A stretch of 7,646 nucleotides of DNA from an uncultured Chloroflexaceae bacterium (GCA_937141995.1 CAKZQX010000020.1:1-7646), one strand, 5' to 3'. Positions 1-6,385 are shown, numbered from the stretch's first letter. Program-made: numbers and translations. Notes: a model not told the origin generated them from the sequence alone.

Positions 1-1
1 T

Positions 2-1492
2 ATTCAACTGGTGATGCCCACGACCCCTCTACGTATTCAGCATACCTGGCTGGACCGTACCCCGGTTACTGTCTTTACTGCCAGGAATGGTGAACAGGCC
101 CCGACGGTGGTACTTGCGCATGAATTTGCGGGTTCGCAGCAACTGATGCTGCCATTCGCCGTAACATTGGCGCGTAATGGCTACACGGTGATAACATTTG
201 ACTTCCCCGGTCACGGGCGTAATGGTGAACTGTTTCCGCAGAATGACAATCGCCAGTTACAACTTGAGGAACTGAGTTTTGTGCTCGACAAGGTAGTATC
301 ATTTGCCCGGTCTCATCCCAAATCCAACCGGCAGGTTGCACTGCTGGGGCATGCACTGGGGGCCGATACGGCTCTCTACTATGCGCAGTTACAACCACAG
401 GTACGCCAGCAGCAAATTGAAGCGGTTGTGGCGCTCTCAAAGGATTATGGCGGCGTTGCGCCAAATAATCCCCGTAATTTGTTAGTGCTGAATGGCGCAC
501 TCGAGTTCTGGCTGTGGGATACCACATTCCAGGTGCTGGAGCAGAGTAATCTCGAGATGGGTGAAACCACCGGAAACTTTCAGAATGGTACAGCGCGGCG
601 CGTGGAGCTTATTCCCTGGGTTGAGCATATCGGCATTCTCTTCAACCACACAACGGTGCATACAGCACAAGACTGGCTTGACCAGAGTTTTGGGCAGGAT
701 ACCTCGGATAACTTCTACCTCCAAGATCGCGTGTTCTGGATTGCACTGCTCTATCTCTCGGCGATGCTGCTCTTCTGGCCCTTCTCGCTGCTGCTCAAGC
801 CGGTCGGATGGCAGGAAGAGCAGGTTGTGTCGGCGGCACCGATGAGCCGATACTGGTGGTGGGGAGTGGCGCTTGCGCCGATGCTCCTGGTGCCGCTGCT
901 GGTCTGGATAATGGCGGCGGATGACTGGTTGCATATTCTGGTAGGTGGACCGCTGGCGATGCATTTTGCGCTCTATGGTCTGCTGACCGGAGTTGGGTTG
1001 CTGGCGCATCGTCTGCTCCACAAAAGCCCACCGAAGGCTCGGATACCGACCTGGTACTCGTTGCGCCGGATGTTACTGATGACGCTGCTGGTAGTGGGAT
1101 ATGTGTTTTTGATTGTGGGTGTGCCCGATCAGATCTTGATCTTCAACTACTTTCCGCCATGGCGCAGGATTCTTATTGCGCCGCTGATATTTCTGCTGAT
1201 CGTGCCCTATTTTCTGGCAGATGAGCAGTTGACCCGCCGGCCCGGTGCGCCAAAATATGCCTATGCGATCACCAAGGCGCTGTTTATTCTGTCGCTGGGC
1301 ATTGATGCACTGCTTGACCAGAGCCTGGTCGCACTGGTGGTGTTGTCACCGTTCTTCGCGCTCTTCTTTCTGGTGCATGGCCTCTTTCGTGGACGGATGT
1401 ATCAGCGCACGGGGACGTTTCTGGTGGGCGCGTTAGCCAACGCCTTTATTCTGGCCTGGATCGTGACAGCCATTTTTCCTCTGGTTGCATAG
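2..1492 (+). CDS. Alpha/beta-hydrolase-fold protein with C-terminal multi-helix membrane domain (5' end probably outside window)
   Basis: The reading frame is open to the left window edge, and neither the GTG at 11 nor the ATG at 14 has a visible Shine-Dalgarno site, so the real start probably lies upstream, perhaps with a signal anchor. Numbering here is from the GTG at 11 (493 aa). Residues about 25-225 look like an alpha/beta hydrolase: a strand then HEFAGS (37-42) at the oxyanion-hole position, DFPGHGRNG (64-72), the elbow GHALG (113-117), a possible acid near E165 after a strand (NLLVLNGALE), and a late His in WVEHIGILF (H206). The expected Ser of G-x-S-x-G is Ala115 (codon GCA at 353-355), so classical serine-hydrolase activity is doubtful. 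Residues about 241-493 form roughly eight hydrophobic helices (for example 241-262, 281-302, 355-375, 387-402, 436-458, 468-491) that match no family I recognise. A hairpin separates it from the antiporter operon, so a shared function is not implied. Substrate unknown. Confidence 0.8.
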   Translation: MQLVMPTTPLRIQHTWLDRTPVTVFTARNGEQAPTVVLAHEFAGSQQLMLPFAVTLARNGYTVITFDFPGHGRNGELFPQNDNRQLQLEELSFVLDKVVSFARSHPKSNRQVALLGHALGADTALYYAQLQPQVRQQQIEAVVALSKDYGGVAPNNPRNLLVLNGALEFWLWDTTFQVLEQSNLEMGETTGNFQNGTARRVELIPWVEHIGILFNHTTVHTAQDWLDQSFGQDTSDNFYLQDRVFWIALLYLSAMLLFWPFSLLLKPVGWQEEQVVSAAPMSRYWWWGVALAPMLLVPLLVWIMAADDWLHILVGGPLAMHFALYGLLTGVGLLAHRLLHKSPPKARIPTWYSLRRMLLMTLLVVGYVFLIVGVPDQILIFNYFPPWRRILIAPLIFLLIVPYFLADEQLTRRPGAPKYAYAITKALFILSLGIDALLDQSLVALVVLSPFFALFFLVHGLFRGRMYQRTGTFLVGALANAFILAWIVTAIFPLVA

Positions 1493-1519
1493 CATGCATC
1501 AGCGTACGGAGTGATGAAA

Positions 1520-1560
1520 TGTTACACCCATGTGGTGCTCCCAATTACATGGGTGTAGCA
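1520..1560 (+). terminator. Strong hairpin closing the hydrolase gene; likely terminator without a U-tract
   Basis: The arms TGTTACACCCATGT (1520-1533) and ACATGGGTGTAGCA (1547-1560) pair over 14 bp with a single G-U wobble, around a 13-nt loop. It begins 28 nt after the stop codon at 1492 and lies before the next promoter, the place expected for a terminator. No run of T follows (the next bases are CGAATACC), so it is not a textbook intrinsic terminator. It may act as an mRNA 3'-end stabiliser, a Rho-assisted terminator, or a U-tract-less terminator. Confidence 0.6.
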
Positions 1561-1564
1561 CGAA

Positions 1565-1583
1565 TACCTGCACCCGGCAGGTA
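1565..1583 (+). repeat. Second short inverted repeat directly after the terminator hairpin
   Basis: TACCTGC (1565-1571) and GCAGGTA (1577-1583) form a perfect 7-bp stem with a 5-nt loop, only 4 nt after the first hairpin ends. It could be the second half of a tandem 3'-end structure, or an operator upstream of the antiporter promoter. Nothing in the sequence decides between these. Confidence 0.4.
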
Positions 1584-1613
1584 CCAGGCACCTTCTGTAG
1601 CTTACAGTACCGC

Positions 1614-1641
1614 TTGACGAAAAGTTAACAAAATGTTGACA
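1614..1641 (+). promoter_or_regulatory. Three direct hexamer repeats at 11-bp period, candidate OmpR/PhoB-family operator
   Basis: TTGACG (1614-1619), TTAACA (1625-1630) and TTGACA (1636-1641) are separated by exactly 5 bp each, placing them on the same helix face; the flanking A-rich spacers are also similar. The third copy is also the -35 box of the promoter. Hexamers of the TTAACA type spaced by 5 bp are known for Bacillus PhoP, and 11-bp direct repeats near or replacing the -35 are usual for PhoB/OmpR-type regulators. The regulator here is not in the window and phosphate control is not shown; only the geometry is seen. Confidence 0.45.
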
Positions 1642-1665
1642 AAGCCTGTGCGTCTCTGCTATTAT
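1636..1665 (+). promoter_or_regulatory. Sigma-70-type promoter of the exchanger-mrp operon
   Basis: TTGACA (1636-1641) is a perfect -35 consensus and TATTAT (1660-1665) differs from TATAAT at one position, with an 18-bp spacer. The predicted transcription start is near 1672, giving a leader of about 190 nt before the ATG at 1865. It lies in the only long gap of the window, downstream of the terminator-like hairpin, so it very likely drives the exchanger-mrpA gene and the genes behind it. Confidence 0.65.
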
Positions 1666-1705
1666 TGGCAAACATTTGGTAGGAGTGACTTGCAAATAGT
1701 GTGTC

Positions 1706-1809
1706 GATCAGGCATTATGCCGGTGGTCAGCCCCTAATTGACGATACCGGTTGCAACACTACTGCCGGAATCAGCACCAGATATCCACCATCAGGGGATG
1801 TAGGCTGAC
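1706..1809 (+). promoter_or_regulatory. Folded 5' leader of the operon, candidate cis-regulatory RNA (no class recognised)
   Basis: Several stems can be drawn. GTCAGCC (1726-1732) pairs with GGCTGAC (1803-1809) and encloses CCT (1733-1735) with AGG (1793-1795). Inside these is a hairpin GATACCGG (1743-1750) / CCGGAATC (1765-1772), 8 positions with one A-A mismatch and a 14-nt loop. An alternative upstream hairpin, GATCAGGC (1706-1713) with GCC (1719-1721) and TGGTC (1724-1728), would use bases needed by the outer stem, so the two are mutually exclusive, as in switching leaders. The stretch lies between the promoter and the start of a cation-transport gene. I cannot match it to a known riboswitch from memory, and chance pairing in a 190-nt leader is not excluded. 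Confidence 0.3.
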
Positions 1810-1845
1810 TGACTCACTGCCTCATCTCACTCTCAGCGATAATGT

Positions 1846-1853
1846 TAAGGAGG
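1846..1853 (+). promoter_or_regulatory. Ribosome binding site that fixes the start of the exchanger-MrpA gene
   Basis: TAAGGAGG is an almost perfect anti-Shine-Dalgarno match, 11 nt before the ATG at 1865. That ATG is followed at once by the hydrophobic first helix of the exchanger (MAVWPLLLFI). The frame is open further upstream to a TTG at 1751, but the extra 38 residues are hydrophilic, have no ribosome site and overlap the folded leader, so 1865 is preferred. Confidence 0.85.
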
Positions 1854-1864
1854 AAAACTACCGT

Positions 1865-4800
1865 ATGGCTGTGTGGCCCTTGCTACTCTTTATTGTTGGA
1901 TTGGGCCTCCTGGTACTGGGTGGCGAAGTGCTGGTACGCGGTGCTTCGCGCCTGGCGATTGCTATTGGCATCTCACCGCTGGTTGTCGGTTTGACCGTAG
2001 TATCATTGGGAACCAGTTCGCCGGAACTGGCGGTCAGCGTGCAGTCGGCCTGGGCAGGTCAGGCGGATATCGCGCTTGGTAATGTGATTGGGAGTAATAT
2101 TTTTAATGTGCTGGTAGTGCTGGCACTCTGCGCTATCGTTGTCCCGCTAACGGTGTCACGCCAACTCATTCGCCTGGATGTGCCGATTATGATCGGCGCA
2201 GCAATATTGACGCTCGTTTTAGGGTTTGATGGTCGTATTGACCGCCTGGATGGCCTGTTGCTCTTTGCGCTCCTGGTCGGGTACCTGGTCTTTTCTATCC
2301 GGCAGAGTCGCAAAGAAACAGAACGTGCAGCAGATACCATAACGGACGCGACTGCCGCAACTGCCGCAGCGGAGGCGCACACCACAACGGACATGCCTGC
2401 CGGTGATGCCGAAATTCATTTCCCGAACAGCACAGATGGTGTTCCGCATGAAGCGCATGCGGCGACTGATACGACTGACACGCACACCACAGCAGAAGTG
2501 CCCGCAACGGGGCGAGCCGCACGTCTGCTGAGTAACGTGGGAAGTTTGCGTCGTTCCGCTGATGCACTATCAGGCACGGCAACCGGGAATATGCTGTTGA
2601 ATATTGTCCTGATCGTTGTCGGCCTGGTTTTGCTCGTGCTCGGCGCGGACTGGCTGGTGACCGGAGCCATCACCATTGCCGAAGCATTCGGCATTAGTGA
2701 GTTGATTATCGGGTTGACCATTGTGGCGGTAGGCACGTCGCTGCCGGAGATTGCCACATCCGTTGTTGCGGCGTACCGTGGTCAGCGTGATATTGCGGTA
2801 GGAAATGTTGTCGGTAGCAGTATTTTTAATATTCTGGCGATTCTGGGGCTGACGGCACTCGTGTCACCCGCAGGAATTGACGTCCCGAATGAGGCGATCT
2901 GGTTTAATATCCCGGCTATGATTGCGGTATCTCTGGCATGTCTGCCGATTTTCTTTACCGGATCGGTGGTTTCCCGCCGCGAAGGATGGGTGCTGCTGGG
3001 GTATTATGGGGTTTACACCATCTTCCTGATCTGGTTTGATGTGCTGTCCACGCTGGTGCTGGTTTCGTTTGTGATTGCGCCAGTGGGCCTGCTGATCGGC
3101 GAGGATAAGCATCGCATAAGTGGATGGGCATTGGCAGTGCTGCCGCTCATGCTCTTTACGTTGTTAGCCACCCGCATTCCTGCCATTATCCATGGCGAGA
3201 TCTTTAACGCAACGACGGCCTGGGCACCAAATATAGGTGTTGCGCTGGCATTTCAACTCGATGGGTTGAGCCTGCTGTTTGCGCTAATTATCACCGGCAT
3301 CGGCACCTTGATTGTGTTGTATACCAACTACTATCTGGCGGGCGATCCCGGCATCGGGCGCTTCTACCTCTACCTACTGATCTTTATGGGGTCGATGCTC
3401 GGCCTGATACTGGCAAACAATATTTTGACGATGTTTATCTTCTGGGAGTTGACCTCGGCCAGTTCCTACCTGCTGATCGGCTTCAAGCATGAGTATGAGC
3501 GGGCGCGCTGGGGCGCACAGCAGGGGTTGCTGATTACGGCCGGCGGGGGGTTGGCACTACTATTCGGACTGCTGCTCCTGGCGGAAGCGGCCAGAACAGT
3601 CGGGGTGGACCCGGCGCTGATCTACAACCTCGATGCAATCATCGCGGCCGGGGAAGCCATCAAGGAGACGGCATTCTACACTCCAGCGGTGTTGCTCATC
3701 TTCCTGGGCTGTTTTACCAAGTCGGCACAGTTCCCCTTTCACTTCTGGCTGCCCAACGCAATGCAGGCACCTACCCCGGCAAGTGCCTTTCTGCACTCGG
3801 CAACTATGGTTAAGGCCGGCATCTACCTGCTGGCCCGGCTCAATCCGGGGTTGGGTGAAACGCCGCTCTGGAATATTACCCTGACGATTGTCGGCGCGAC
3901 AACCCTGCTGGTCAGTTCGATACTGGCGCTGCGCCAGTATGATCTCAAAGCGTTGCTGGCCTACAGCACAATTAGCGTGCTGGGCGTCCTGACGATGCTG
4001 GTCGGGCTTGGCGGGGAGTATGCAGCCGAGGCACTGGTGGCCTACATTCTGGCGCATGCACTCTACAAGAGTGCGCTGTTTATGGTAGCCGGAACAGTTG
4101 ACCATGAGGCCGGAACGCGTGACCTGCGCAACCTGGGTGGGCTGCGCCGAGATATGCCGATTTCGATGTGGATGACCGTTCCGGTAGGACTGTCGATGGC
4201 CGGTATCCCGATTACCCTGGGATTTGTGGCGAAGGAACTGGTGCTCAAGGCGACAACGGCGAGTCCACTGCCCTGGGTGTTGACATCGGCAGTGCTGGCA
4301 ATTATGGTTATCACGGCGATCTTCGCTGTTGTCTATACCTGGCGTTTCTTTAACGGGACGTTTCTGGGAGCGCATGGGAGCGGCCTGCCGGAGCATGTGC
4401 ATGAAGCGCCGATGGGGATGTTACTGGGGCCAGGTATCCCCTCAGTATTAACCGTGCTTCTCTGCCTGGGGTTGCTACCGGCCGTCAGTCACTTCCTGTC
4501 GCCGGCGGCATCGCAGGTTGCGGGTGAAGCAACCGAGGTACATCTGCATCTGTGGGAAGGGATTAATCCGGCCTTTCTGCTGACGCTGCTGATCATGGCA
4601 GTTGGCGCAGTTATAACGCGGTTTGAGCATCAGATTGCCACGGTGCGATCACCACTGCCGGGCTGGTTCAACAGTGATCGGATCTATGATGCAACAATTA
4701 ATGGCCTGTTGAGTGGAACGAAAACATTAACCACTACGATGCAGTCCGGTAAACTACGGCACTATCTCACGATTATTGTGCTGGCGTTCCTGGGGATCAT

Positions 4801-5488
4801 CGGCCCAACGTTCCTCCTCTTTGGGCTGGACGAGATGCGGATGCCGACCCTCAACGACTTGATGCTGCATGAGGTTATCGCGGCGCTGTTAATCCCGGTC
4901 GGCGTGCTGACCGCTATCCGCGCCCATTCACGGGTCGGTGCCATTATTGCTGTCGGTGTGGTTGGCGCGATGATGTCGCTCTTTTTCGTGCTCTTTAGCG
5001 CGCCGGATCTGGCGCTGACACAGTTGCTGGTTGAGGTGTTGTTAACGGTCTTCCTGCTCCTGGTCTTCTCGGTCCTACCTTCCGGCTTCGCCAAACTCTC
5101 TTCGTTGCAGGCACAGCGGCGCGATGGCATTATCGCCGTCTGTGTGGGTGGGTTGATGGCAGGGTTGACGCTGGTGGCAGCGACCAGTGACCTGTTCCCC
5201 TCGATCTCACCCTACTACCTGGCCGAGAGTCTGCCGGGTGGCAAGGGCGCAAATGTGGTCAATGTGATCCTGGTGGATTTCCGCAGCCTGGATACGCTGG
5301 GGGAGATTACGGTGCTGTTTATTGCGGCGCTGGGTACCTATGGTCTCCTACGATTTCGTTCACGTAAGCCCCGATCACAGGCTATCTCGTCCGGGAGCGA
5401 AGATAGCTACCAGCCGACGGCGGCAGCGGATGGGTCCGAGGTGCAGCCGGTGCCGGAGGCGGTACCCGTCGAACCGGAATCGAGTTAA
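1865..5488 (+). CDS. mrpA: CaCA-family cation exchanger fused to full-length MrpA antiporter subunit
   Basis: One uninterrupted 1207-residue membrane protein. Residues 1-391 form a complete CaCA (Na+/Ca2+ exchanger-like) unit. Alpha-1 has GTSSPE (49-54) and GNVIGSNIFN (72-81); alpha-2 has GTSLPE (290-295) and GNVVGSSIFN (313-322). They are separated by a hydrophilic loop (about 148-240) rich in Thr, Ala and His. The last exchanger helix (373-391) runs straight into the first MrpA helix (about 393-411). Residues about 393-900 are the NuoL-like antiporter core: FQLDGLSLLFALIITGIG (463-480), E528 in FWELTS, K619 in FTKSAQFPFHFWLP, K650, H731, K735 and K790. Residues about 996-1070 match the MbhD-like domain (APDLALTQLLVE, 1046-1057) and about 1100-1163 the MbhE-like domain (LVDFRSLDTLGEITV), as in full-length MrpA of about 800 aa. 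The tail (1164-1207) is basic, then acidic and Pro-rich. MrpA is the large subunit of the Mrp Na+/H+ antiporter in the cytoplasmic membrane. mrpB, mrpC and mrpD follow. Domain identities are secure; joint function is inference. Confidence 0.93.
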   Translation: MAVWPLLLFIVGLGLLVLGGEVLVRGASRLAIAIGISPLVVGLTVVSLGTSSPELAVSVQSAWAGQADIALGNVIGSNIFNVLVVLALCAIVVPLTVSRQLIRLDVPIMIGAAILTLVLGFDGRIDRLDGLLLFALLVGYLVFSIRQSRKETERAADTITDATAATAAAEAHTTTDMPAGDAEIHFPNSTDGVPHEAHAATDTTDTHTTAEVPATGRAARLLSNVGSLRRSADALSGTATGNMLLNIVLIVVGLVLLVLGADWLVTGAITIAEAFGISELIIGLTIVAVGTSLPEIATSVVAAYRGQRDIAVGNVVGSSIFNILAILGLTALVSPAGIDVPNEAIWFNIPAMIAVSLACLPIFFTGSVVSRREGWVLLGYYGVYTIFLIWFDVLSTLVLVSFVIAPVGLLIGEDKHRISGWALAVLPLMLFTLLATRIPAIIHGEIFNATTAWAPNIGVALAFQLDGLSLLFALIITGIGTLIVLYTNYYLAGDPGIGRFYLYLLIFMGSMLGLILANNILTMFIFWELTSASSYLLIGFKHEYERARWGAQQGLLITAGGGLALLFGLLLLAEAARTVGVDPALIYNLDAIIAAGEAIKETAFYTPAVLLIFLGCFTKSAQFPFHFWLPNAMQAPTPASAFLHSATMVKAGIYLLARLNPGLGETPLWNITLTIVGATTLLVSSILALRQYDLKALLAYSTISVLGVLTMLVGLGGEYAAEALVAYILAHALYKSALFMVAGTVDHEAGTRDLRNLGGLRRDMPISMWMTVPVGLSMAGIPITLGFVAKELVLKATTASPLPWVLTSAVLAIMVITAIFAVVYTWRFFNGTFLGAHGSGLPEHVHEAPMGMLLGPGIPSVLTVLLCLGLLPAVSHFLSPAASQVAGEATEVHLHLWEGINPAFLLTLLIMAVGAVITRFEHQIATVRSPLPGWFNSDRIYDATINGLLSGTKTLTTTMQSGKLRHYLTIIVLAFLGIIGPTFLLFGLDEMRMPTLNDLMLHEVIAALLIPVGVLTAIRAHSRVGAIIAVGVVGAMMSLFFVLFSAPDLALTQLLVEVLLTVFLLLVFSVLPSGFAKLSSLQAQRRDGIIAVCVGGLMAGLTLVAATSDLFPSISPYYLAESLPGGKGANVVNVILVDFRSLDTLGEITVLFIAALGTYGLLRFRSRKPRSQAISSGSEDSYQPTAAADGSEVQPVPEAVPVEPESS
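2351..2491 (+). repeat. Short direct repeats inside the exchanger cytosolic-loop coding region
   Basis: ACTGCCGCA is tandemly duplicated at 2351-2359 and 2360-2368. GACTGATAC (2464-2472) is followed by its near copy GACTGACAC (2473-2481). The 11-mer CGCACACCACA occurs at 2376-2386 and 2481-2491, 105 bp (35 codons) apart and in frame, giving the related peptides HTTTDMPA (172-179) and HTTAEVPA (207-214). All repeat units preserve the frame, suggesting that the loop grew by in-frame duplication. Confidence 0.6.
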
Positions 5489-5535
5489 TCTGACCAGTTG
5501 TGATTGCTGCTTTCCTGGCAAGATACACAATACAT

Positions 5536-5539
5536 GGAG
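5536..5539 (+). promoter_or_regulatory. Ribosome binding site deciding the mrpB start
   Basis: GGAG lies 9 nt before the ATG at 5549. The alternative starts, ATG at 5534 and TTG at 5504, have no such site, and 5549 gives the N-terminus expected for MrpB ([13 protein letters not shown]). Confidence 0.65.
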
Positions 5540-5548
5540 CCCAGTTTG

Positions 5549-6013
5549 ATGTATGACTCATTAATTTTACGCACCGTTGCGCGGCTGATGCTACCGCTAC
5601 TGATTGTACTCTCGGTGTTTATGCTGCTCCGGGGGCACGATGAACCGGGTGGTGGGTTTATTGGCGGTCTGCTGGCCGCCTCGGCGATCATTTTGCGCAT
5701 TGTGTCCGACGGCCCCAGAGCCGCGCAGGAGTTACTCCCGATCAACTATTTGACGCTGGCGGCAACGGGGGTACTCCTGGCAGCTTTTGGCGGAGTGATA
5801 GGGTTGCTGTTTGGCGAACCATTCTTGAAAGGTCTCTGGTTTGCGCAGGAGATACCGGGCATTGGCAAAATCGGCACGCCGTTGCTGTTCGATATCGGGG
5901 TCTACCTGACTGTGGTTGGTATTACGGTGCATATCGCGTTGATGCTGGCTGAGGAGCCGGAATTATATCCAATGGAAGAGCAGACGCTCGAACTGCATGA
6001 CAAGAAGATGTAA
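5549..6013 (+). CDS. mrpB: MrpB subunit of the Mrp cation/proton antiporter
   Basis: The protein is 154 aa, close to the roughly 140-150 aa usual for MrpB/MnhB. It starts with the family-like N-terminus [16 protein letters not shown], has the strongly conserved loop [13 protein letters not shown] (29-41) after the first helix, and four hydrophobic helices (about 9-27, 34-52, 66-88, 113-134) with [17 protein letters not shown] (112-128) near the end. It is a small membrane subunit that assembles with MrpA-D; its own transport role is not defined. It begins 60 bp after the exchanger-mrpA stop; that gap has no clear promoter or terminator, so co-transcription is expected. Starts at 5534 and 5504 are possible in the same frame but less well supported. 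The C-terminal tail (135-154) is charged. Confidence 0.93.
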   Translation: MYDSLILRTVARLMLPLLIVLSVFMLLRGHDEPGGGFIGGLLAASAIILRIVSDGPRAAQELLPINYLTLAATGVLLAAFGGVIGLLFGEPFLKGLWFAQEIPGIGKIGTPLLFDIGVYLTVVGITVHIALMLAEEPELYPMEEQTLELHDKKM

Positions 6014-6028
6014 CATTGGAGTCAAACA

Positions 6029-6385
6029 ATGGTTTTGGTTATGGTTTTTGTTATTGGTGTCCTCTTCGCCGGGGCAACCTACCTGATCCTCCGGCGCAGT
6101 GTGGTAAAACTGATCCTCGGATTGATGCTGTTAAGCCATGGGGTCAACCTGATGATTTTCGTCGTCGGCGGCATTCGTCGGGGAAAGCCACCGATCCTGG
6201 GAGTAACGGAGCAGCTTACCCCTGACCGGACAACGTTGGCCGACCCGCTGCCACAGGCGCTTATCCTGACGGCGATTGTCATTAGCTTTGGGATTACGGC
6301 CTTTGTACTGGCACTGGCATACCGGGCGGATCAGGCTATTGGCACCGATGATCTTGATAAGATGACGACCACGGACACATTTTGA
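6029..6385 (+). CDS. mrpC: MrpC subunit (NuoK-like) of the Mrp antiporter
   Basis: The protein is 118 aa, about the length usual for MrpC (near 113 aa). It has three helices as in NuoK/MnhC: about 3-20, 27-47 and 75-100. Recognisable stretches are VVKLILGLMLLSHGVNLMIF (25-44) and DPLPQALILTAIVISFG (72-88), the latter the characteristic family block before the last helix. The ATG at 6029 has GGAG at 6018-6021 with 7-nt spacing, and the gene starts 15 nt after the mrpB stop, consistent with tight operon coupling. MrpC is homologous to complex I subunit NuoK/ND4L and sits beside the NuoL/M-like MrpA and MrpD in the membrane. No unusual feature was seen. Confidence 0.94.
   Translation: MVLVMVFVIGVLFAGATYLILRRSVVKLILGLMLLSHGVNLMIFVVGGIRRGKPPILGVTEQLTPDRTTLADPLPQALILTAIVISFGITAFVLALAYRADQAIGTDDLDKMTTTDTF

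Noticed and set aside
482..1021. Minus-strand open frame of 179 codons under the membrane half of the hydrolase gene.
   Set aside because: Composition is that of an antisense shadow (many His, Arg, Gln) and no start signal is seen; the + strand protein has clear domain motifs and helices.
1681..1737. Possible leader peptide: AGGAG at 1681-1685, then TTG at 1690 and 15 codons to TAA at 1735-1737.
   Set aside because: The start codon is weak, the spacing is only 4 nt, and the peptide has no run of regulatory codons. Too short to separate from chance.
1751..1864. Extension of the exchanger-mrpA frame upstream to a TTG at 1751 (38 more residues).
   Set aside because: The added segment is hydrophilic, has no ribosome site, and covers the folded leader; ATG 1865 has a near-perfect Shine-Dalgarno match and begins with the first membrane helix.
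3037..3041. TGATG stop/start-like overlap exactly at the exchanger-MrpA junction, suggesting a relic of two overlapping genes.
   Set aside because: Neither the TGA nor the ATG is in the frame used by the two domains, so it would need extra indels; a five-base match is expected by chance.
3560..4402. Long minus-strand open frame of 280 codons inside mrpA.
   Set aside because: It is a shadow of the mrpA coding frame, rich in Arg, Gln, Cys and His, with no fold-like pattern or ribosome site; the opposite frame is clearly a conserved antiporter.
5489..5548. Possible separate promoter or terminator between exchanger-mrpA and mrpB.
   Set aside because: Only a four-base CCAG/CTGG pairing is present, with no -35/-10 pair; the gap looks like an ordinary operon spacer.
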